The translations under genes were made by a program, and so were the position numbers. Below the pieces are notes generated by a model, which worked only from the letters and a program-made list of their open reading frames with translations, made no database searches and was not told where the DNA came from. From Candidatus Limivivens intestinipullorum (GTDB lineage: Bacteria; Bacillota; Clostridia; Lachnospirales; Lachnospiraceae): DNA of 64,000 nucleotides. The stretch covers positions 1 through 64,000 of the forward strand of contig DVIQ01000033.1 in assembly GCA_018711185.1 (NCBI GenBank), written 5' to 3'. Below are positions 45,411 through 55,078 of the stretch, piece after piece (position 1 is the stretch's first letter; each line of letters begins with the position of its first letter).

Positions 45411-47168
45411 ATGAAAACTTCTCAGGAACTTCGTTCGTCTCTGCTGGCCATCGACCACAGAGGCTATCCGGCCTATAAAGACCTGAAAGGGAGCTACCGC
45501 TTCCCTGACTATATTCTCGGCATCGACCATGTACAGGGGGATCCCTTTGCCTCTCCGTCCCGGGTCAGCATTCATGTCCCCATGGAAACCGCCGGCTTCC
45601 CCGCGGCCTGCTGGTCCACTCCCCAGCGGGAGGCTGCCTTCTTAGATCACATTCTCCGGCTTTTTGGCCAGGCCGTGGACAACTATTCCTTCCAGGCAAA
45701 GGGTTCCGGAAAAAGCGGGGCCATCTTCACCACCCGTCCCGGGCAGGAAATTCTTTCCAGGACAGCCTGCGTACGCACAGACCGGGAGCTTGTGGCGCGT
45801 TTCGAGGTGGGCTTTCCGGCCAACGGCCGGACCATCAACGCCAGGGAGCTGGAAAAAATTCTCTTCCAGTATCTCCCGGTATGCGCAAAGCAGTCGTTAT
45901 ATTATAATCAGATCGACCCAAAACCCCTGCGCCGGGTGCTCTCCCTGGCAGACGACCAGGAGGCAATCCGCCGGTATCTTTCGGAAAACGGCCTCGCGGC
46001 CTTTGTGGCCGATGGGGCCATCCTTCCCAGAGCCACCGGTGTTTCCAACGCTCCCATGAAAAACGCGGTACCTTTCCAGTCCCCCGCTCATCTTTCCGTA
46101 ACCATCCCCCTTCCGGGAGGACGGCAGATCGCCGGAATGGGAATTCCACAGGGCATTACTCTGATCACCGGAGGCGGCTATCATGGGAAATCCACCCTTC
46201 TGAAGGCCTTGGAGGCCGGCGTATACAACCACATTCCCGGCGACGGACGGGAATACGTGATTACCGACAATACCGCCCTGAAGCTGCGGGCGGAGGATCA
46301 CCGTTCCATCCGGAATGTGGACATTTCCGGCTTCATCGACCGCCTGCCCGGCGGAAAAGATACCGCATCCTTCTCCACCGAGGATGCCAGCGGCAGCACC
46401 TCCCAGGCGGCCGGGGTCATCGAAGGTCTGGAGGCGGGTTCCAGGGTCTTTCTTATGGATGAGGACACCTGCGCCACGAACTTCATGGTTCGGGATGAGC
46501 TGATGCAGAAGGTGATTCACCCGGACAAGGAACCCATTACACCCTTTATCAACCGGATTCTGGATCTGTGGGAGAACCGCAAAGTCTCCACAATCCTGGT
46601 CTCCGGCAGCTCCGGAAGCTATTTCCATGTGGCCCACCTGATTCTCCAGGCAGACCACTACAAAATCCTGGATATTACGGAAACCGCGAAAAAGACGGCG
46701 GCAGGGTATCCCTTTGAGATTCCCTCCATTCCGCCCCTCGCCTGGAAGGGCGGCCGGCGCAGGCTCTCGCCGTCCGGATCTGGCGGACAGCGGGGCGCCG
46801 GCACGCGAAACGCCGCTGTTTCTGACCGAAGCCGCGGCCGGTCCGATGGGGGACGGGATGACCGGCCCTTAAAAATCAAAGTCCAGGGAAAGGATCAGCT
46901 TCTTTTTGGCAAAGAGCTGGTGGATCTGCGCTACGTGGAACAGATCGCGGATCCGGAGCAGACGAAAGCTCTCGGCCAGTTTCTTGCCTGGCTTCTGGCC
47001 CATGCCGACGGAAGGCCTCTGGCGGATCAGATCCATCAGATTTACTTCAAGGTGCGGAAGGAAGGATTTTCTGCCCTCTGCCCCGGAGACTGCCCGCCCT
47101 TTATGGCGCTTCCCAGGGAACAGGAGGTGTTCGCCTGCTGCAACCGCTACCGGGGCCTGAAACTGTAA
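45411..47168 (+). CDS. Predicted ATPase of the ABC class (COG3044-like)
   Basis: GITLITGGGYHGKSTLLKALEAGVYNHIPGDGRE, FLMDEDTCATNFMVRDELMQ, VLVSGSSGSYF; ATG 45411. Confidence 0.88.
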   Translation: MKTSQELRSSLLAIDHRGYPAYKDLKGSYRFPDYILGIDHVQGDPFASPSRVSIHVPMETAGFPAACWSTPQREAAFLDHILRLFGQAVDNYSFQAKGSGKSGAIFTTRPGQEILSRTACVRTDRELVARFEVGFPANGRTINARELEKILFQYLPVCAKQSLYYNQIDPKPLRRVLSLADDQEAIRRYLSENGLAAFVADGAILPRATGVSNAPMKNAVPFQSPAHLSVTIPLPGGRQIAGMGIPQGITLITGGGYHGKSTLLKALEAGVYNHIPGDGREYVITDNTALKLRAEDHRSIRNVDISGFIDRLPGGKDTASFSTEDASGSTSQAAGVIEGLEAGSRVFLMDEDTCATNFMVRDELMQKVIHPDKEPITPFINRILDLWENRKVSTILVSGSSGSYFHVAHLILQADHYKILDITETAKKTAAGYPFEIPSIPPLAWKGGRRRLSPSGSGGQRGAGTRNAAVSDRSRGRSDGGRDDRPLKIKVQGKDQLLFGKELVDLRYVEQIADPEQTKALGQFLAWLLAHADGRPLADQIHQIYFKVRKEGFSALCPGDCPPFMALPREQEVFACCNRYRGLKL

Positions 47169-47232
47169 ACCGCGTCCCGGCAGGCATCCAAGACTGTTTG
47201 CGCAGCCGACGCTCTTTACGAAGGATTTATGT

Positions 47233-49365
47233 ATGAACGTACTTTTTGCGGGCCCCTGGGACATCGCGGGGGCATATATTTCTGACCGGCTTTTTTGCGA
47301 GGGACATACTTTATACTGGATAACCGAGGAGCCGAAACGCCTCCTCTGGAACAAGCATTTTAAAGGACAGGTTTACCGCGGAAGCTGGCGCAGAGAAGAT
47401 TACCTTCGCATTCTGAAGGCCCATTCCATTGATACGGTTGTCTTCCTGACCGGCGCGCTCAGAGAAAACTTTGATTCTTTTCCAGAGTACCAAAGCCAGC
47501 TGGGAACGCTGACCGATCTGTTAAATGTCCTCCGCGGCTATTCTCTGAAGCGGCTGATCTATCTCTCCTCTCTGGAACTGGATTATCCGGGCATTTATGC
47601 TCCGGTGCTCACGGAGCTGGCAGCCGGGGAGATGCTCTGCCAGGCCTATCGGAAGGCTTATGCGCTTCCAATCCTGATTCTGCGCCTGGGGCTGATCTTC
47701 GGCGGCTTCTCCTTAGGCCGCATGGGCCTTACCGGCCGGCTTCTGGAAAAAATCCGTTCCGGCGCTTCCCTGGAGCTGCCTTTTTCTTCCGGAGATTATA
47801 CGGATACCCTGTTCGGAGAGGATCTGGGGAAGGCGGTATACCGGCTTCTGTCTCTGGAGAAGCAGGGCGTTTACCGCGTATTCAGCGGCCATCCCCTGAC
47901 CTTTCAGGAATATATCCGGTGTCTTGGAGAGGCTGCCGGACAAGATCCTGATGTTCGCTGGCTGAAGTCGAAAAAATCCCCGGAGAAAGATTTCTTTTTA
48001 TCCGACCGGCAGATTAAGCTGGAAACCGGCTGGATTCCCTTATGCCTCCTTCCGGAAAAAGGAATCGGCGTTCTGAAAACCGCTCTGGCGGAAAAAAGCG
48101 AGGACGAACGGCCCGAACCCCGGAGCAGAATCCTGCCTCTTTTAAAAAAACATTTTTCCCTTTCTTACATAAAAGCGCTGTCAGAAACGCTCCTTCTGTT
48201 CCTCTTCACCTGTTTTCTTCTGAATTTAAGCGCCGGCTTTGGGGATTTGAAATATGTGGATGTCCGGCTGATGTTCGTAGCCGTAATTTCCTGCCTTCAC
48301 GGGCTGCGTTTCGGCCTTTTGTCCATTCTTCTGGCCAGTCTTTCGTATATCTGGAGCCTGACCAGAGCCCAGATCGATATTTCCTACCTGCTCTACAGCG
48401 TGGATACCTGGGTGCCTTTTGTGGTATACGGCATCACCGGAGCCTCGATCAGCTACGTTACGGACCGTTTCCGCGACGAGCGGGAAAGCCTGAAGAAAGC
48501 TAACCAGCTTTTACAAGAGAAATACGAGTTTCTTCAGTCGATCCATGAAGAGACTCTGAATATTAAGGGAAAGCTTCAGCAGCAGATTATCACCACAAAA
48601 TACAGCTTCGGCCATGCCTATGAGGTAGCTGTGGAGCTGGACAGCTTAAAGCCTGAGCTGATTATCCTGAAGGTAATCAGTATTCTGGAAAATATCATGG
48701 ACTGCAAAAAAGCGGCTATTTTTCTGTACAACGAGGAAGCGCCGGGATTCGCCAGGCTGAAGGCCTGCTCGGCGGCTCTTCGGGATATTCTCCCCGGTTC
48801 TCTTTCGCTTTCCGGGCTCTCTAAGGTCATGGAATGTCTCACTGAGGGGAAAATTTTCGTAAATACGGCTCTGATGCCGGATTACCCCGATTATGCCGCC
48901 CCGCTTACCTATAATGGCCATATGTTCGCTTTCGCGGCTATTTACGACATCGGAGCGGATAAGTTTACAGTCTATTTCCAAAACCTGTTCCGGATTATCA
49001 CGAATCTGATCGAGCAGAATCTGGCCAAGGCCCTGGAATACGAAAACGCCCGGAAAGAACAGCTTTACTATCCGGGGACAGAGCTTCTGTATCCCCAGGC
49101 CTTTGAAGACCGTCTGGCCGTCATGCGCTCCGAAAGCGGCGACATTTCTTATTCCTTTGTGGTATGCCGGGTTTATCCCAAAGAACCGGCCTCCCAGGAG
49201 GAAACCGCCCGGCGCATTGCTTCGGTCATCCGCGGAAGCGACTGCATGGGCGTGGACCATACCGGGAATTACGCGGTGATCCTGGTAAATATGCGTCCGG
49301 AGTTTCTGGACATGGTGTCGGAACGCTTTGACCGGGCGGGCCTGGCGCTGGAGGCGGAGACGTAA
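47233..49365 (+). CDS. PelD-like c-di-GMP receptor: N-terminal SDR/epimerase-like domain, TM segments, GAF-like and degenerate GGDEF
   Basis: 710 aa; NAD-epimerase-like N-term, four hydrophobic helices, C-terminal RGSD-CMGVD-HTGNY-AVIL. Confidence 0.75.
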   Translation: MNVLFAGPWDIAGAYISDRLFCEGHTLYWITEEPKRLLWNKHFKGQVYRGSWRREDYLRILKAHSIDTVVFLTGALRENFDSFPEYQSQLGTLTDLLNVLRGYSLKRLIYLSSLELDYPGIYAPVLTELAAGEMLCQAYRKAYALPILILRLGLIFGGFSLGRMGLTGRLLEKIRSGASLELPFSSGDYTDTLFGEDLGKAVYRLLSLEKQGVYRVFSGHPLTFQEYIRCLGEAAGQDPDVRWLKSKKSPEKDFFLSDRQIKLETGWIPLCLLPEKGIGVLKTALAEKSEDERPEPRSRILPLLKKHFSLSYIKALSETLLLFLFTCFLLNLSAGFGDLKYVDVRLMFVAVISCLHGLRFGLLSILLASLSYIWSLTRAQIDISYLLYSVDTWVPFVVYGITGASISYVTDRFRDERESLKKANQLLQEKYEFLQSIHEETLNIKGKLQQQIITTKYSFGHAYEVAVELDSLKPELIILKVISILENIMDCKKAAIFLYNEEAPGFARLKACSAALRDILPGSLSLSGLSKVMECLTEGKIFVNTALMPDYPDYAAPLTYNGHMFAFAAIYDIGADKFTVYFQNLFRIITNLIEQNLAKALEYENARKEQLYYPGTELLYPQAFEDRLAVMRSESGDISYSFVVCRVYPKEPASQEETARRIASVIRGSDCMGVDHTGNYAVILVNMRPEFLDMVSERFDRAGLALEAET

Positions 49366-49367
49366 CG

Positions 49368-50267
49368 ATGGGAACGCTTGTTTTGATTGTTGTGATCCTC
49401 TACGTTCTTCTGTCCTGCTTTTTTTCCTTTCACACCGCATGCAGGAGCGGAAGTCTCCAGAAGGGTCTGCTCTGTCTGGTTCTCTGCCTTTTTCTTCCGG
49501 GCGCCGGATTCGTCTTTTTGTGGTTCTGCGACTGGCTTGCGGAGAAGCAAAAGCCAAAGGATTATTCCTGGCTCTATGTGGCCGATGATTTCCACCGCGA
49601 CCGGCTTTCCTATCTCCAGGAGCCGGACCGGGAAAAGGAGCTGAATCAGGTTCCCATGGAGGAAGCCCTGACCATCAACGACTTTTCCTTCCGCCGCGGC
49701 ATGATCATGCAGCTTCTAAACGGCGAAAATACGCTCCAGTACCTGGACGTCCTCCAATCCGCTCTGGGCAATGAGGACACAGAGACTACCCATTACGCCA
49801 GCGCCGTGATCATGGAGCTGCAGCGAAAGGTCCAGGAGGAGCTGATACAGCGGGAGGTACGGTTCGAACGCAGTCCGGACAATCCGGACGTCGCCAGGGA
49901 GTGGGAATCGCTTCTATATCAGGTTTTGAAAACCTCCTTATTTGATACCCACAACCGCAGACGCTATTTTCCAAAATATTACCGTGTCTCGGATGTTTTG
50001 TTGGCGCAAAAGGAAGAAGCGTTTTATCTCCATCGGATTCAGGTTCTATTCCTGGAAGGCAACTACACCCGGGCGGAGGAATTCTGCCGGGCCTTTCTGG
50101 AACGCTTCCCCCGCAGTGAGGACGCCGTCCTGTGCCAGCTTGAGCTTTTTATCAAAACAAAGAACGCCGCGGGCATGCGGAAATTTTTAAAGGCGCTTCC
50201 AGGGACGCCCGTAAGGCTGACCCAAAAAACGCTGCAGTACATCCGGGTATTTCAGGAGGATACATGA
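49368..50267 (+). CDS. PelE-like membrane/TPR protein
   Basis: 299 aa; two N-terminal TM helices, TPR-like C-term; position between pelD-like and pelF-like genes. Confidence 0.6.
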   Translation: MGTLVLIVVILYVLLSCFFSFHTACRSGSLQKGLLCLVLCLFLPGAGFVFLWFCDWLAEKQKPKDYSWLYVADDFHRDRLSYLQEPDREKELNQVPMEEALTINDFSFRRGMIMQLLNGENTLQYLDVLQSALGNEDTETTHYASAVIMELQRKVQEELIQREVRFERSPDNPDVAREWESLLYQVLKTSLFDTHNRRRYFPKYYRVSDVLLAQKEEAFYLHRIQVLFLEGNYTRAEEFCRAFLERFPRSEDAVLCQLELFIKTKNAAGMRKFLKALPGTPVRLTQKTLQYIRVFQEDT

Positions 50268-50268
50268 T

Positions 50269-52155
50269 TTGGAAAAATATTACCGCAAATTGATTTTATT
50301 ATTCCTCTTTTCCGTGGGGACAGCTCTTCTTATCTTTCTTATTAACGGGAACTGGTTCTTCGGCCGCGCGACGCCCTCTGACAGCAGAACGGTTCTGGCG
50401 CTGAATTCCGCCCGGGAGACTTCCGTTCAGGCGGAGACAGAAAGCGTGTCAGCGGACTGGACGAAGGCCGGCAGCCGCAATGCCCTGATTCTCTACAGCC
50501 CGAATGACGAGACTTCCGTTTATTACGAAAAAAACCTGCGCGTTGCTTTAAAGCATCTGCGCATCGGCAGTCAGTCCGTTGCCCTGAGCCGGACAGATTC
50601 CGTATCCTACCCGGAATATGACCTCGTCATTATCGCGTCTCCCCATGTGGAGACCGAAATGGCGGATCCCATTACCCGTCTTTTTGATTACGCGGAGGAG
50701 GGCGGACGGGTTTTCTGGGGAATCCTCCCCAACGAGACCGGCGCGCAGTTTCAGAGCGTATACCGGAAGCTGGGGATCATCGACCTGATCGGCTATACCG
50801 ACTACAGCTCCTACTATTTCGAGGACGAACTGCTTCCTGGCTTCAAAGGCCTGACACTGTCCGACGAGGGCTTTTTAGACGCCGGCCTGAATGTAACCCT
50901 TGAGGATCAGGCCCGGATCTATGCCGCTGCCGGAAACGGCCAGACGGAAGTTCCCCTGATCTGGAGCTTCGACACAGGCAAGGGACGCTGTGTCTTCTAT
51001 AACGGCACCGCCATAACCGGAGATTTCTACCGCGGAATCGCCGCAGGCTGCGTCAGCGCCCTCTTTGACGACACCATGTATCCGGTGATCAACGCCCTCT
51101 GTCTGTTTATCGACGATTTTCCCTCTCCGCAGTATGAAAACGAGAGCGAAATCACGCGAAAGGAGTATAACCGGACAGTAAAGGAGTTTTACCGCGACAT
51201 CTGGTGGCCGGACATGCAGTCCGCTGCCAACCGGTACGGAGACGTTTACACCGGGCTTTTCATCGCAACCTACAACGATATTGTAAATCCGGAGGATTTC
51301 GTGTTCGATGAGCCTTCCATGGAACGCTATTACGGAAACAGCCTGCTTCGAAGCGGACATGAACTGGGCGCTCACGGCTACAATCACCAGTCCCTGACCC
51401 TGGCCGGAGGCACCCCCGCGTCCATGAACTACAATCCCTGGGCCAGTCAGGCGGATATGACGGCCTCCCTGAAAAAGCTGGCTTCCATCGCCTCTGATTT
51501 CTTCCCGGGCGTCGTCATGACCTCCTATGTGCCGCCCTCCAATTATCTGAGCGCCGAGGGACGCAGCGCCGTCAAGGAAGCGCTCCCTGGCCTGAAGGTC
51601 ATTTCCGGGATTTACACAGGCGAAGGGGAAGAAGGGGATGTTTATGTCCAGGATTTCGAAATCGCGAAAGACGGCATCGCGGAGTTTCCTCGCATTTCCT
51701 CCGGCATGTTTCCCAGCGATTACGAAAAGCTTTCTTATCTGAGCGCCCTCGGGCTTTACGGGGTATTTTCCCATTTTATCCACCCGGACGATCTTTTTGA
51801 CGAAGAGCGCGGAAGGGGCCAGACCTGGGATGTGCTGTTTGACTCCTACAGTGAAATGATCGGGGAAATTCACGCTTCTTATCCGTTTCTGCGCTCCTTG
51901 TCCGTATCCGAGGCAGCGGATGCCCTTTTCGTCTGCCAGGAGGCAACCCCCTCTCTGGACTATCAGGAGGACGCCATTTACGGAAGCGTGGAGCATTTTT
52001 ATGGAGAAGTCTTTTTCTATCTGAAAACAGACAAAAATCCGGTTTCCGTGGACAAAAGCTGTTCGATACAGCCCATCGACCCGGAAAACAGTTCTCTGTA
52101 TTATCTTGTCACTGTCAACGAACCTGTCTTTACGATTAAACTGGAGAAGCCATGA
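50269..52155 (+). CDS. DUF2194-like polysaccharide deacetylase-fold protein (PelA deacetylase-like), TTG start
   Basis: FIDDFPSPQ, HELGAHGYNH, SYVPPSNYLS; one N-terminal TM. Confidence 0.7.
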   Translation: MEKYYRKLILLFLFSVGTALLIFLINGNWFFGRATPSDSRTVLALNSARETSVQAETESVSADWTKAGSRNALILYSPNDETSVYYEKNLRVALKHLRIGSQSVALSRTDSVSYPEYDLVIIASPHVETEMADPITRLFDYAEEGGRVFWGILPNETGAQFQSVYRKLGIIDLIGYTDYSSYYFEDELLPGFKGLTLSDEGFLDAGLNVTLEDQARIYAAAGNGQTEVPLIWSFDTGKGRCVFYNGTAITGDFYRGIAAGCVSALFDDTMYPVINALCLFIDDFPSPQYENESEITRKEYNRTVKEFYRDIWWPDMQSAANRYGDVYTGLFIATYNDIVNPEDFVFDEPSMERYYGNSLLRSGHELGAHGYNHQSLTLAGGTPASMNYNPWASQADMTASLKKLASIASDFFPGVVMTSYVPPSNYLSAEGRSAVKEALPGLKVISGIYTGEGEEGDVYVQDFEIAKDGIAEFPRISSGMFPSDYEKLSYLSALGLYGVFSHFIHPDDLFDEERGRGQTWDVLFDSYSEMIGEIHASYPFLRSLSVSEAADALFVCQEATPSLDYQEDAIYGSVEHFYGEVFFYLKTDKNPVSVDKSCSIQPIDPENSSLYYLVTVNEPVFTIKLEKP

Positions 52156-53597
52156 AAATTTGCCTGCTTGCCGAAGGGTGCTATCCTTACGTGGCCGGCG
52201 GCGTTTCCTCCTGGATTCAAATGCTGATTCAGGGAATGCCGGAGCACGAATTTGTCATTCTAGCCATCGGAGCTGAAAAAAAGCTGCGGGGCCGGTTTAA
52301 ATATGAAATTCCCAAAAACGTAACGGAAATACGGGAATATTTCCTCGACGAATATTTGTCCAAACGGCCTGCCCCCGGAAAATTCTCCGGTTCCAAAAAA
52401 CGGCTTACCCAGACACAGAAGGATGCCGTTTTAAGCCTCCTGCGGGGAACACTAAGAGACTGGCGGGAGCTTTTCGCCCTTTTTGGTGAAAACGCTTCCT
52501 TTCTGCCCAACGATTTCCTGATGTCCATGGATTTCCTGGACATTATCACAGAGCTGTGCGAAAACGAATACAAAAATACGCCCTTTCGGGATACCTTCTG
52601 GACCGTCCGCTCCATCCTGCTGCCGGTGCTGAATCTGTTAAAGTGTCCCGTTCCCGACGCGGACATTTACCACACGGTGGCCACCGGCTACGCCGGCCTT
52701 CTCGGCGCGAAATTCAAAGCCGCCACCGGAAAACCCTTTCTCGTAACGGAGCACGGGATTTACACCAGAGAACGGGAAGAGGAAATCCTGAAGGCCGACT
52801 GGGTATCCGTCTATTTCAAGCAGACATGGATTTCCTTTTTTACCTCCCTGTCCCGGGCGGCCTACGAGGAAGCGGACCGCATCGTATCTCTGTACTACGG
52901 CGCCAGGCGCATTCAGATCTCCCTGGGCGCGTCTCCGGAAAAATGCCTGGTGATCCCAAACGGTATTTCCATGGAACGTTTCGCGGACATTCCTCCGATA
53001 CCGGAAGAGCCGCATGCCTTAACCATCGGAGCTGTTATCCGGGTGGTTCCCATTAAGGATATCAAAACCATGATCTACAGCTTTGACCTGGTGAAAAGCT
53101 CTAGACCCGACGCAGTGCTCTACCTGATTGGCCCCTGTGACGAGGATCCGGACTATTACCGTGAATGCACGGACCTCATCGCCAGTCTTGGCTGCCGGGA
53201 TATTCATTTCACCGGGCGGGTCAATGTTGCCGACTGGCTTCCCCGGCTGGACATGGTTATCCTGACCAGCATTTCCGAGGGTCAGCCCTTTGTGCTTTTG
53301 GAAGCCATGGCAGCCCGCCGGCCTGTTCTGGCCACCAACGTGGGCTCCTGCCGGGAAATCATTGAAGGCTTCCCGGATGAATTCGGCCCCTGCGGAGAGG
53401 TGGCGCCGGTCATGAACCCGGCCCAGATCGCCAGAGGAATCCTGAAGATCGGAGAAAGCACAGCCGTTATGCGCAGCCTCGGGGAAAACGGCTGGCGCAG
53501 AGCGGACAAATATTACCGGGATTCCGACTTTTTAAACAGCTATAAAATACTGTATCAGGAGGTGATGAACGAATGGCAGGCGTCGGCTTTGAGCTGA
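52152..53597 (+). CDS. pelF: GT4 glycosyltransferase, PelF family
   Basis: MKICLLAEGCYPYVAGGVSSWIQMLIQGMPEHEF; VLTSISEGQPFVLLEAMAARRPVLATNVG. Confidence 0.9.
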   Translation: MKICLLAEGCYPYVAGGVSSWIQMLIQGMPEHEFVILAIGAEKKLRGRFKYEIPKNVTEIREYFLDEYLSKRPAPGKFSGSKKRLTQTQKDAVLSLLRGTLRDWRELFALFGENASFLPNDFLMSMDFLDIITELCENEYKNTPFRDTFWTVRSILLPVLNLLKCPVPDADIYHTVATGYAGLLGAKFKAATGKPFLVTEHGIYTREREEEILKADWVSVYFKQTWISFFTSLSRAAYEEADRIVSLYYGARRIQISLGASPEKCLVIPNGISMERFADIPPIPEEPHALTIGAVIRVVPIKDIKTMIYSFDLVKSSRPDAVLYLIGPCDEDPDYYRECTDLIASLGCRDIHFTGRVNVADWLPRLDMVILTSISEGQPFVLLEAMAARRPVLATNVGSCREIIEGFPDEFGPCGEVAPVMNPAQIARGILKIGESTAVMRSLGENGWRRADKYYRDSDFLNSYKILYQEVMNEWQASALS

Positions 53598-55075
53598 AAA
53601 AAGTATTCCGGGACAACCGGGGCCTCATCGGCTCTCTGAAAGGCTACTCCGTGACCGCCGTTGTCACCGAAGGGCCCATGATTTTAACAATTGTCATGCT
53701 GGCGTCCTTACGCTTTCTCATGAAGGAGTCCCATGCATCCTACCGGGATCAGGAGATTTTTCTGTTTACCCTCACCTATGTGCTGATTTTCTCCCTGATC
53801 TTTTCCAATACCGTACTCATGTTTTCGGACCGCTTTATATCCGACTGTATTTATAAAAAAGAGGCGGACCGGATCCTGCCCTCTTTCTTCGGTCTGGTGT
53901 TCTTTCTGCTGCTTTTCGGGGGCGGCGCGGCGTTTCTGTATCTTTTGACCCTTCCCGTAACGCCGTGGTTTCGGACAGCCGCTCTGCTGCAGTTTTCGGC
54001 TATGCTGATCCTCTGGGTTCAGATTGCCTTTCTCTCCGCTGTACGACAGTACGGTCAGGTGCTGATGGGCTTTTTCGCCGGAGCCATTGTCTCGATCCTC
54101 CTGGCCATGGCGCTGGTACGCCTTGGGATTTCTCCCCTGATGGGCGCTATGTGGGGCGCCGCCGCCGGTTTTCTGGTGATGCTGTTTCTCTTTATGGCCC
54201 AGCTCATTGCCAGCTACCCCAGGGGCAATTTCCGGATTTTCGGTTTTCTGCCGGCCCTTGACCAGTATAAAATCCTCATAGCTACCGGTTTTTTCATGGC
54301 CCTTGGGCTCTTTGCCCACAATTTTGTGATCTGGCTCAGTGAATACCAGAACCGTGTATTTCCCACCGGCGTTTTCTGCACCAGGTACGACATTCCCTCC
54401 TTTTTCGCGGCGCTGACCATTTCTCCGATGCTGGTTCAGTTCGTGGTATCCCTGGAGGTAAACTTCTGCCGGAAAAACCGGGCCTACTTTGACACGATTC
54501 TCTACGGCGGGCGGCTCGCGGATATCCGGGCAGCCAAGGAGGATATGGAGCGGGTACTGTACCGGGAGCTGGCCCATATGATGGAGCTTCAGATCATCGT
54601 CACCCTGGCGGCCGTGATGTTCCTTGGAAATGTTCTTTCCCTGCTGGGGCTTGACGCGGAGATGACGAATATTTTCCGGATTCTCTGCTTTGGCTACTGT
54701 ATTTACGGCCTGTTTAAATGCCTGACGATCATCCTTCTCTATTTTGACGACCGGAAAGGAGCCTGCGTCAGCGCCGCCCTCTTTGCCATCTTCAGCGTTC
54801 TGCTCACGGCCCTGACTCTGAAGGCCGGGACATATACCTGGGGGATGGGATTTCTGGGGGCCGGCGCGGCCGCCTCGGCCTTCGCGCTTCTGCGCTTGAA
54901 GTGGTATCTGAAAAACCTGGAATACCACGTATTCTGCCGGCAGCCGCTCTTTTCCGAACCGGAGGACGGCGTCTTCCATCAGCTTGAAGAGCGCTTCAGC
55001 CGGGCGGACCGGGATTTTGCCGCGAAAGCCCCAGGCCGAAAATCAGACAATCCCCCAACATCCTTCAGGAGGTAA
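53573..55075 (+). CDS. pelG: Exopolysaccharide Pel transporter PelG
   Basis: MAGVGFELKKVFRDNRGLIGSLKGYSVTAVVTEGPM; about 12 TM. Confidence 0.9.
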   Translation: MAGVGFELKKVFRDNRGLIGSLKGYSVTAVVTEGPMILTIVMLASLRFLMKESHASYRDQEIFLFTLTYVLIFSLIFSNTVLMFSDRFISDCIYKKEADRILPSFFGLVFFLLLFGGGAAFLYLLTLPVTPWFRTAALLQFSAMLILWVQIAFLSAVRQYGQVLMGFFAGAIVSILLAMALVRLGISPLMGAMWGAAAGFLVMLFLFMAQLIASYPRGNFRIFGFLPALDQYKILIATGFFMALGLFAHNFVIWLSEYQNRVFPTGVFCTRYDIPSFFAALTISPMLVQFVVSLEVNFCRKNRAYFDTILYGGRLADIRAAKEDMERVLYRELAHMMELQIIVTLAAVMFLGNVLSLLGLDAEMTNIFRILCFGYCIYGLFKCLTIILLYFDDRKGACVSAALFAIFSVLLTALTLKAGTYTWGMGFLGAGAAASAFALLRLKWYLKNLEYHVFCRQPLFSEPEDGVFHQLEERFSRADRDFAAKAPGRKSDNPPTSFRR

Positions 55076-55078
55076 TCT

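Noticed and set aside
53708-54979. 423-aa minus-strand ORF
   Set aside because: Antisense to pelG; the plus-strand frame has strong PelG similarity and an RBS.
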